From JAUYIV01 sp035464675 (GTDB taxonomy: Bacteria > Actinomycetota > Acidimicrobiia > Spongiisociales > UBA11373), in NCBI GenBank assembly GCA_035464675.1, contig DATHSA010000046.1, positions 8,324 to 72,323 of the forward strand: a stretch of 64,000 nt of DNA. The letters run 5' to 3'. Position numbers and translations under genes: made by a program. A model generated the notes under the pieces. That model had not been told where the DNA came from. It ran no database searches and saw only the letters and a program-made list of their open reading frames with translations. Shown here in pieces: positions 1-7,276 of this stretch (positions are counted from its first letter, which is position 1; each line of letters starts with the position of its first letter).

Positions 1-3
1 CAC

Positions 4-864
4 TCATGAGTCGATGTCCCTATGACGAACGGTCACGTCCACATCTCCGCGATCCTCCAGCCACGTCGCGATCGCCTCGGCGATCGCGACCGACCGATGT
101 CGCCCTCCGGTGCAACCCACCCCGATCGTGAGATAGGACTTGCCCTCGGCCTCGTAGCGGGGCACCAGGAAGTCGAGGAGACCCTCGACGTGCCGGAGGA
201 ACCCCGCGGCATCGGCCGACTCGAGCACGTGTCTGCTGACCGCCTCGTCGAGCCCGGTCTTGGGACGCAGCTCCTCGACCCAGTGGGGATTCGGCAGGAA
301 GCGGACGTCGAACACGAGGTCGACCACGCGAGGCACCCCGGACTTGAATCCGAACGACGTGACGGTCACCCGCATCGGGCGGTCCTGCTCTTTGAACGCG
401 TCGTGGATCGCGTCACGCAGCTCGTGGACGTTGCGGTCTGTCGTGTCGACGATCATGTCCGCCCGCTCCTTGAGGTTCTCGAGCGCCTTGCGCTCGGCCG
501 CGATCGACTCGGCGACGGTGGGAGCCGCCACGGGGTGGGGGCGCCGGGTCTCTTCGAAACGGGTTGCGAGCACCTCGTCGTCGGCGTCGAGGAAGAGGAT
601 CGTGACCGGAACCCCGTCGACGGAGAGACGCTCCAGCGTCCGGTCCAGGGAGGCGAACTCGAGCCCGCTGCGGGCATCGACGACGACGGCCACCCGTTCC
701 CGCGTGCTCTCGGGCGCCAGGGCGCGCGCGACGATCTCGCCGATCAAGTCCGCAGGCAGATTGTCGGTGACCGAATACCCGACGTCCTCGAGGGCCTTCG
801 ACGCCGTGGAGCGCCCGGCGCCGGACATTCCGGTGATGAGCACGAGCCGGAACCCGGTTCTCAC
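4..864 (-). CDS. rapZ: RapZ/YvcJ-family nucleotide-binding protein
   Basis: A 286-aa P-loop protein. Walker A (GMSGAGRST) lies at residues 12-20, and the C-terminal RapZ domain has the FGFKSG stretch (about 172) and the GCTGGRHRSV motif (about 251-260), both family hallmarks. Family members bind ATP/GTP. In E. coli RapZ is an adaptor that hands the sRNA GlmZ to RNase E, while in Gram-positives the role is less clear and linked to cell-wall amino-sugar control and competence. The GTG start overlaps the uvrC stop as GTGA, so translation is probably coupled. A uvrC-rapZ pair, usually followed by yvcK and whiA, is the normal actinobacterial order; the next genes would lie outside the window. The stop codon is at the very edge, so the gene is complete. 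Confidence 0.93.
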   Translation of the reverse strand: MRTGFRLVLITGMSGAGRSTASKALEDVGYSVTDNLPADLIGEIVARALAPESTRERVAVVVDARSGLEFASLDRTLERLSVDGVPVTILFLDADDEVLATRFEETRRPHPVAAPTVAESIAAERKALENLKERADMIVDTTDRNVHELRDAIHDAFKEQDRPMRVTVTSFGFKSGVPRVVDLVFDVRFLPNPHWVEELRPKTGLDEAVSRHVLESADAAGFLRHVEGLLDFLVPRYEAEGKSYLTIGVGCTGGRHRSVAIAEAIATWLEDRGDVDVTVRHRDIDS

Positions 865-2714
865 GTCGTGTCCTGCTGGTACACCGACCGCTCCCCCTGC
901 AGGTGACCGCGGAGCGTGCCCGCCACGGAATCCGGCACGACCTCCGCCAACTCCTCGCGGGTCGCCTCCCTGATCTTCTTCACCGACCCGAAGTGCTTGA
1001 GCAATGCCCGCTTCCTCGCCGGCCCTATGCCGGGGACCCCGTCCAGGACCGAGTCCACCATACGACGGCCGCGCAGGGTCCTGTGGTAGGCGACCGCGAA
1101 ACGGTGGGCCTCGTCGCGGACTCGCTGGAGGAGGAACAAGGCGTCTTCACCTCGCGGAATCCGAACGGGGTCGGCGTGACCTGGCAGGTACACCTCTTCC
1201 ATCCGCTTGGCGAGACCCGCGACCGGGATGTCGAGACCCAGTGTCTCGACCACCTTCACCGCACGCGACAGCTGCCCGGCGCCGCCGTCCACGAGAAGCA
1301 GGGAAGGCGGATACGCGAACTTGCCCCGCTCTTCGACGGGCCGCGCACGCTCCTCCAGGTAGGCGGTGAGCCGCCGTTCGAGCACCTCCTCCATGGCGGC
1401 GAAATCGTCCTGGCCCTCCACCGATCGGATCTTGAAGCGCCGGTACTGGTTCCTCCGCGGGAGGCCGTCCTCCATCACCACCATCGACGCCACGGTGTCC
1501 CGTCCCTGGATTGTCGACACATCGAATGCCTCGATCCGGAGCGGTGGCTCGGGGAGCCCGAGCACGTCCTGGAGGCTCCGAAGAGCCTTGGCGCGGGCGT
1601 TGTGATCACTGCTGCGCCTGAGCCGATGGCGAGCAAATTCCTCACGAGCGTTGGTGTGCGCCGTCTCCATGAGCCGGCGTTTCGACCCACGCATCGGGAT
1701 CCGCAGCCGGACCTTCGATCCCCGGCGAGCCGAAAGCCACTCATCCCAGACCTCGGGCTCATCGGGGAGCGCCTGCACCAACACCTCGGGCGGCGGGGAT
1801 TCGTCGCCGTAGACCTGGAGGAGCATCCGCTCCATCAGCTCCGACGTCGTGACATCCTCGACCTTGTCGAGGACCGTGGCGATGCGACCCGTCACCCTCC
1901 CCCTGCGGACGGTCAGCACGACGAGGGCTGCCTCGAGCTCGTCCTCCTCCACCGAGAACAGGTCGAAGTCCTCCCTCCGCTGCGTCGCCACTTCTTGTTT
2001 GGCGAGCGCCCGTTCGACTGCCTGAAGCCGATCCCTCACACGCGCCGCGCGCTCGTAGTCGAGGGCATCCGCCGCACCGGTCATCTCCTCGCGGAGCTCG
2101 CGCACGATGTCGTCGGAGTCTCCGGCAAGGAAGTCGGCGAGCCCCTCGACATGCCGGGCGTACTCGTCCGGAGTCACCTCGCCGACGCACGGGCCGGAGC
2201 AGCGCTCGATGTGAAACAACAGGCATGGGCGTCCCGCCGCCTGGTGCCTGCGGAACTTCGCGTTGGAGCACGTCCTCACCTGGAAGGTCCGTACGAGCAG
2301 GTCGAGTGTCTGCCGGATCGCATAGGCATGGGCATACGGGCCGAAGTACTGATTGCCCTTCCGGCGCCGGCCCCGCATCACGGTGGCCCGGGGCCACTCC
2401 TCCGAGCGAGTGATCGCCAGATAGGGAAACGACTTGTCGTCGCGGAGGCGGATGTTGAACCGGGGACGGTGCTTCTGGATCAGGCTGTATTCGACCATCA
2501 GGGCCTCGACCTCGTTGTCGGTGACGATCCAGTCGACCGAGTCGGCGCTGTCGACCATGGCCCGGGTGCGGGTGCTCAGGTCCCCGAGGAAATAGGTGGT
2601 GACGCGCTTGCGCAGCGATTTCGCCTTTCCCGCATACAGGACCGCACCGTGGCGATCACGAAACAGGTAGGCCCCGGGAGCGTCCGGGATCTCATCGGGG
2701 AGGGGCCGGCGCAT
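861..2714 (-). CDS. uvrC: Excinuclease ABC subunit C
   Basis: 617 aa with the full UvrC layout. The N-terminal GIY-YIG nuclease (GAYLF and LYAGKA, residues 12-30) makes the 3' incision. A UVR motif near 200-235 (DYERAARVRDRL) contacts UvrB. The RNase H-like endonuclease (FDVSTIQG, LLLVDGGAGQ) makes the 5' incision, and a tandem helix-hairpin-helix (LDGVPGIGPARKRALLKHFG) closes the protein. It acts with UvrA and UvrB in nucleotide excision repair, and both partners lie within the next 10 kb. I chose the ATG at 2714 because UvrC proteins start just before the GIY-YIG domain; a TTG 39 bases further upstream would add 13 residues without similarity. It is followed by rapZ with a 4-base overlap. 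Confidence 0.96.
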   Translation of the reverse strand: MRRPLPDEIPDAPGAYLFRDRHGAVLYAGKAKSLRKRVTTYFLGDLSTRTRAMVDSADSVDWIVTDNEVEALMVEYSLIQKHRPRFNIRLRDDKSFPYLAITRSEEWPRATVMRGRRRKGNQYFGPYAHAYAIRQTLDLLVRTFQVRTCSNAKFRRHQAAGRPCLLFHIERCSGPCVGEVTPDEYARHVEGLADFLAGDSDDIVRELREEMTGAADALDYERAARVRDRLQAVERALAKQEVATQRREDFDLFSVEEDELEAALVVLTVRRGRVTGRIATVLDKVEDVTTSELMERMLLQVYGDESPPPEVLVQALPDEPEVWDEWLSARRGSKVRLRIPMRGSKRRLMETAHTNAREEFARHRLRRSSDHNARAKALRSLQDVLGLPEPPLRIEAFDVSTIQGRDTVASMVVMEDGLPRRNQYRRFKIRSVEGQDDFAAMEEVLERRLTAYLEERARPVEERGKFAYPPSLLLVDGGAGQLSRAVKVVETLGLDIPVAGLAKRMEEVYLPGHADPVRIPRGEDALFLLQRVRDEAHRFAVAYHRTLRGRRMVDSVLDGVPGIGPARKRALLKHFGSVKKIREATREELAEVVPDSVAGTLRGHLQGERSVYQQDTT

Positions 2715-2882
2715 GGGTGAGAGTGTATGGGGACCCGAATCCTGGTCCGACAAAGACCCCGCGGGCCGATGGGCGGGAGCCGACTCGAGGTCCGGCAGGC
2801 GGGTGAGGGAACAATCGTCCCGTTGTGGCCGGATGCCCCGATGCGCCTCGAGGAATCGAACCCCCGGCCTGCTCCCTCGCCG

Positions 2883-3656
2883 TCACCCGGGACCCGCTCG
2901 ACCTTGCTTCCAGTAGCCCCGAACCGTCGCCCTCCTCCGCTCGATGCCCCGCTCGGCGAGAAGTGTCCGAATGCGATGCATCGCCGCAGCCTCTCCGGCT
3001 GCCCAGACGCGGGCCCGCTCCCCGATGCTCGCGGACGCCACCGCAGCCACGAGAGCCGTCCCCGGCGCGTCTCCCGGCGCGAGGTCGTGCCACGACACGA
3101 TGCCCGGCAGGTCGATGCGCGCGTCGGGGCGCGCCACCTCGATGGCGGCGCGTATCGGGACATCGGACCATTCGATCAGCTGGCCGATCGCGGGGATCGC
3201 CGCCTCGTCACCGAACAGATGCAGGGGGTCCGCCGTCGGATCGATGTCATACCCACGCCCGGTCCCCGATATCGCCGCGGGATCACCCTGCCCGCAGGAG
3301 AGAGCCCAGCCCGAAGCCCCTTCGTCGCCGTGGAGCACGATGTCGAGGTCCAGCTCCCAGGGATCGGTGCGGAGCAGTCTCGGCGTGAAGGTGCGGATGA
3401 GCGGCCGGAGATCGTCGGGCAGGAGGAACTCGTTGCCGCTCCACCGGGGCATGACGAGCTCTGTGGCGCCCGTCGACGGCAGCAGCAGCCGCACGCTCGC
3501 AGCCGGTTGGGTGACCTCGAGGCCCTCGAGCTCAGGACCCCCGAACGTGATCCGTCTCAGGTGGGGGCTCAGGTCGATCGCGCGAACGACGGCGACGCGT
3601 CGGAAGGCAGGGGGCTCACGCCGAATGGCGCGCACGTCCTCGGCACCCGCACTCAT
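2883..3656 (-). CDS. Siderophore-interacting protein (FAD-linked ferric reductase family)
   Basis: 257 aa. The N-terminal half resembles a flavin-binding barrel with the RTFTPR motif that contacts FAD in this family. The C-terminal half is an NAD(P)H-binding-like domain with the AAGEAAAM loop, ending in the family signature VRGYWKQGR. Such proteins (ViuB/YqjH/SIP type) reduce ferric siderophores in the cytoplasm so that iron is released. No siderophore uptake or synthesis gene is visible nearby, so its substrate is unknown. I chose the ATG at 3656; the longer reading has 14 unconserved residues. It stands between the 939-aa membrane protein and uvrC on the same strand. Confidence 0.85.
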   Translation of the reverse strand: MSAGAEDVRAIRREPPAFRRVAVVRAIDLSPHLRRITFGGPELEGLEVTQPAASVRLLLPSTGATELVMPRWSGNEFLLPDDLRPLIRTFTPRLLRTDPWELDLDIVLHGDEGASGWALSCGQGDPAAISGTGRGYDIDPTADPLHLFGDEAAIPAIGQLIEWSDVPIRAAIEVARPDARIDLPGIVSWHDLAPGDAPGTALVAAVASASIGERARVWAAGEAAAMHRIRTLLAERGIERRRATVRGYWKQGRAGPG

Positions 3657-3714
3657 GGGACGATGGTCGCACGTCGTCCGCGGCCGGCCGCCATTCACCC
3701 GCCCGGCGGCCTCG

Positions 3715-6534
3715 TCAGGACTTCCCGATCCAGCTTCTCTTGCCGGTCACCGGCGACATCCGGTCGCCTGCGGTCGGGTCCCGCAGGATCTCGAACGGCC
3801 CTTCCCCGGCGTCGATCCAAGAACCGGCTCTCCCGCTCACCCGCATCTTCCATCGAGCCTTGCATGCGCATTCGCCATGGCCGCCACAGTCGTTCTTCTC
3901 GCAGTCGATGGGGGTCAGATCCACCTGGATCTGCAGATCGTGCTCCAGCGCCGCGTCGATGTGAGCCGTCACCCGCTCGGTGGTGGCGTACACCTCCCGG
4001 GGCACGATCTGACCGGCGACGATGTCGACGTCGTTCTCGATGGTGACCAAGAGATCGTCCCTCTCGACGGCATCACTGGCACGGTCGTTCTCCGAGACCT
4101 CATACGTCGCCCGGTCCCTCTCGACATGGTCGTGCGAGTCGGATGGGACATGCGGAACGCCACCGGCCCTCATTCTCGACTCGGCGAGTGGCGATCGCTC
4201 CAGTTCGTCTGGATCCGTTCCCGTCCAATCGGCGACGCCGGCAAAGATGTTTCCCGGACCTGTGATCCAGCCGCCGACGAAGCCGAACGCATTCAGTTCC
4301 ACGGGGCAGGGGTCTCCGGCGTCGTTCGTGCACTCCTGCGTCGCCAGCAGTTCGAGATCGCTCTCGGCCGAGACGCTGTAGAGGTTGCGATATTCGGGGC
4401 ACTTGGCCTCGAGCGTGATGTCGACATCGGTGATCTCGCGATGCTCGAGATGAGCGGCGACCTGCGGCGGCTCGGGTCCTTCCTGCCAGTAAGGATCCAG
4501 AGGAACCGCCGGCTTGTCCTTCGGATCCCCCAGTCCCTGCATCCAGTCGAGGCGGCCGGCGGGGCCGCTGCGGGTGGACGCGTTCGCCGAGAAGTCCACC
4601 CACCTCCAGCCGTAGTCGAAGTCGGGGATCCGGAGCCTCTCGGCGTCGTCGTCCTGTCGGCCACGCGCAGCCTGCTTGTGCGTCACCACATCGGTCGTCA
4701 CGCGAACGACGTACTTGCAGCACAGATGCTGACCCTTCGCCGGCTCCCGAATCGCGATCTCCGCCGTGCCGTCGTGGAAGTAGAGACCCCATCCACACTC
4801 CCGAGAGTCGATGTGCTCACCGTGGGCGATCGGAGGCGCCGTGTCGCCCGGATGGTCCTCGTGCCCGCCCCGCTCACGCGTGCGGCCGATCCCCGGGGTT
4901 CCCGTCGATGTGCCAGGTTCCGACCCGCGGCGCTGGTTCCACTGCCAGAGCAGCCAGAGGAGCACGAGCGCGATCACGACGACGAGCAGGATCAGGAGGA
5001 TCGAGGATCCGCCCGAGTCCGAGGTCGACTCGCCGGGTGCATCCGTGGTCACCGTGCTGGCTGCTCGCGTGGTGCTGGTGGACGTGGTGGCGCTCGGAGG
5101 TGGAGCGATACCCTGATCGGTCACCAGATCGAACGACCGGTACAGATCCACGCCATCCCCGGCAGGATCCTCGGTCTCGATCTCGCCGATCGGGACCGGG
5201 AACTGATTCCCGACGGCCTGGCGCTCCGTGGTGTCCTCATCCACCCAGAATGCAGTTCCCGTGTAGAGCGTGATCATGTCGCTCTCGGACGGCACCATCG
5301 ATCGGTCGATTCCAAGGTGGAAGTTGACGGATCCGTCGCTCATCACCCATATCGCCGAAGGCATCACCTCTTCACCCGAAGGGCTGGTGCCGAACAGCGA
5401 GTGCTCGCCTGCGTGGAACTCCGTCCCCAGCAAAGGAGATGTCGTGCTGTCGTATTGCGCGGCGACCTGAAGCCCGGCGGAGAAGAACTGGTCCAGCCAG
5501 TACGAGGTGGTGTCGACGGTCGGCCAGGGCTCCAGGAACCGGAGGTTGGCCCATAGCCCCTCGTCCTCGTCCCAGAACAGCCTGGCGCCGATGAGGTCCC
5601 ACTGGGGTGCGAACCCGACGTTGATCGTGAACCGCTCCTCGTCGTCATAGACCGGTTCGAGGCCTCCTTGCCGGCCGTCGCTTCCGAAGTTCGCTGGATA
5701 GACGGTGACCTTGCGCGGGGCGTCGGGGTCGAAGCGAAACTCGGGATTCAGCACGATGTCGCCGGCGTACCCGTACTCGGCGATGCGCTGCTCGGGTCTC
5801 TGCATGAAGGCGTCGGCGGGCACATACATGCCGACCGTGGACCCGTCGGCCCACGCCAGACCGCCGCCGTCCTCGTACGTGCGCAGCGCCCCGCCGTCGT
5901 TGATGAAGAGCCCGGCGAACCACGCGAGGGAGGGATCCGACTGGCCTGCCTCGTTGTAGAAGCCGGCGATGTGGCTCGCGCCCGTCCACGAGTCGCCGGG
6001 GAAGCTCGAGGCGTATCTCTCGCTGCCCTCGACGTAGAACGGCCAGGCGATGTTGAGGCCGATGTCGGGCTCGTCGAACGGGACCGGTCCCTCCATCTCC
6101 GCCCAGAACCAGACGTAGAGCCGGTCGAGCTCCATCGCCCCCGTCCCCAGTGGGATCAGGAGTTCGTCCTCGTCGACGATCGTGCCGTCCAGCGAGGGTG
6201 GAAGGAACTGAGGGTCGGTGAAGCGGACGTACTCGATCCCGATCGCCGTCGGAACGGTCCCTGCGGCCTCGTCGGCGTCGACGCCCGGCTCGCCGAGCGG
6301 GTCGTCGGCGAACCCGTACATCTGGGTGGCGCCCTGAATGTCCCACGAGTGAGAGAGGAGTGACTCGATCTGGAGGTCGTTGAACCCGTACTCCCGGGCC
6401 TCAGCGGCGATGGGCCTCGCTCCGGCCGTGGCCGAGGACATCGACCGCTCCGCCACACCCAGGGCCGTCATCAGCACCAGCGTCACCGCGGCAATTCGAG
6501 TTGCTTTCGACCTCTGCACTTCCCCCGCCCCCAT
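3715..6534 (-). CDS. Large secreted/membrane-anchored protein of unknown function (939 aa)
   Basis: I do not recognise this protein. What can be seen: a basic N-terminus and hydrophobic segment (about residues 11-40) that looks like a signal peptide; roughly 440 residues rich in D, E, G, W and Y that look like extracellular beta-rich domains; a Ser/Thr-rich linker (about 475-505); one strong transmembrane helix (about 508-531, Leu/Val-rich, followed by NQRR); and a 400-residue tail predicted to be cytoplasmic. The tail contains about a dozen cysteines, including a CC pair near 600 and a tight cluster of five near 880-895. The order suggests a type I membrane protein. It follows a methyltransferase gene by 16 bases, so it may be co-transcribed from uvrA. 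Codon use looks like that of its neighbours. Confidence 0.7.
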   Translation of the reverse strand: MGAGEVQRSKATRIAAVTLVLMTALGVAERSMSSATAGARPIAAEAREYGFNDLQIESLLSHSWDIQGATQMYGFADDPLGEPGVDADEAAGTVPTAIGIEYVRFTDPQFLPPSLDGTIVDEDELLIPLGTGAMELDRLYVWFWAEMEGPVPFDEPDIGLNIAWPFYVEGSERYASSFPGDSWTGASHIAGFYNEAGQSDPSLAWFAGLFINDGGALRTYEDGGGLAWADGSTVGMYVPADAFMQRPEQRIAEYGYAGDIVLNPEFRFDPDAPRKVTVYPANFGSDGRQGGLEPVYDDEERFTINVGFAPQWDLIGARLFWDEDEGLWANLRFLEPWPTVDTTSYWLDQFFSAGLQVAAQYDSTTSPLLGTEFHAGEHSLFGTSPSGEEVMPSAIWVMSDGSVNFHLGIDRSMVPSESDMITLYTGTAFWVDEDTTERQAVGNQFPVPIGEIETEDPAGDGVDLYRSFDLVTDQGIAPPPSATTSTSTTRAASTVTTDAPGESTSDSGGSSILLILLVVVIALVLLWLLWQWNQRRGSEPGTSTGTPGIGRTRERGGHEDHPGDTAPPIAHGEHIDSRECGWGLYFHDGTAEIAIREPAKGQHLCCKYVVRVTTDVVTHKQAARGRQDDDAERLRIPDFDYGWRWVDFSANASTRSGPAGRLDWMQGLGDPKDKPAVPLDPYWQEGPEPPQVAAHLEHREITDVDITLEAKCPEYRNLYSVSAESDLELLATQECTNDAGDPCPVELNAFGFVGGWITGPGNIFAGVADWTGTDPDELERSPLAESRMRAGGVPHVPSDSHDHVERDRATYEVSENDRASDAVERDDLLVTIENDVDIVAGQIVPREVYATTERVTAHIDAALEHDLQIQVDLTPIDCEKNDCGGHGECACKARWKMRVSGRAGSWIDAGEGPFEILRDPTAGDRMSPVTGKRSWIGKS

Positions 6535-6550
6535 CGCCGAGGCGGGAACC

Positions 6551-7276
6551 CTACCCGGGGCGATCCGCCGGTGCCGCGACGCGTCGCCAGCGAGCGGCGA
6601 GCAGTCGCGGCAGCTCGATCTGTCCCGCGATGATCGGATCGATGGCGGCGCGTTCTGGCCCGGCGCCCCTCTCGGAGATCGCTTCCAGGGCCCATCCGAC
6701 CGAGGCTGCCGCGCCCATGAGATCCGAGAGGGTTCTGTGGTGGAAGCGGATGATGAGATCGCCCGCCGGCTCCTCGGTGTGGCCGCGCGCGAAGTACCGA
6801 CCCCACCGCCACAGGACCTCGCCGTCGTCGTCGATGATCGGCGCCGAGTCCGGCGCCGTGATGAGTGGATGGTTGATCACCAGTGCGAGCACTCCCCCCG
6901 GCCGGGTCACCCGGGCTGCCTCGGAGAACAGCCGGGCATGGTCCTCGAGATGCTCGAGCACGAGCACGACGACCACGCCGTCGACCGCCTCGTCGCGGAC
7001 GAATCCGAGATCCGGGAGCGTGCCGACGACCACAGGAGCGACCGTCGACGCCTCGGCGGCGAGCCTGGGCGAGGCATCGACTCCAATGGACCGGGCGCCT
7101 GTCGCGGCGACGGCGGCGAGCACCCTTCCCTCGCCGCACCCCAGGTCCAGGTAGGTCTTCCCCGCCTCGGGTCGCAACACCTCCAGGGCGAGAGGGAGCA
7201 CCTCGGATCGATACGCCGGATCGGATGCCACCTCGTCGAGCCACCACTCGGCGAGGGACTCATCCCACTCCGTCAC
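6551..7276 (-). CDS. Class I SAM-dependent methyltransferase
   Basis: 241 aa. Motif I (LDLGCGEGR, about residues 43-51) and an acidic residue after the next strand (GVDAS) form the S-adenosylmethionine site. The later strand VDGVVVVLVLEHLED followed by RVTRPGGVLALV is typical of the UbiE/Methyltransf_11 group. The substrate cannot be told from sequence. Its GTG start shares one base with the uvrA stop (TAGTG), so it is translated from the uvrA message. There is no signal peptide or membrane segment. The pairing with uvrA may be only positional. Confidence 0.8.
   Translation of the reverse strand: MTEWDESLAEWWLDEVASDPAYRSEVLPLALEVLRPEAGKTYLDLGCGEGRVLAAVAATGARSIGVDASPRLAAEASTVAPVVVGTLPDLGFVRDEAVDGVVVVLVLEHLEDHARLFSEAARVTRPGGVLALVINHPLITAPDSAPIIDDDGEVLWRWGRYFARGHTEEPAGDLIIRFHHRTLSDLMGAAASVGWALEAISERGAGPERAAIDPIIAGQIELPRLLAARWRRVAAPADRPG

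Noticed and set aside
22..906. Long plus-strand open frames opposite rapZ, uvrC, uvrA, polA, dnaE and the mur genes
   Set aside because: They are reflections of GC-rich coding on the other strand, without recognisable domains, while the minus-strand proteins are clear.
2840..2870. T-arm-like sequence (GGTTCGATTCC on the minus strand) that might mark a tRNA
   Set aside because: No D arm, anticodon arm or pairing acceptor stem can be drawn; the 5' part would lie in the end of the siderophore-interacting protein gene.
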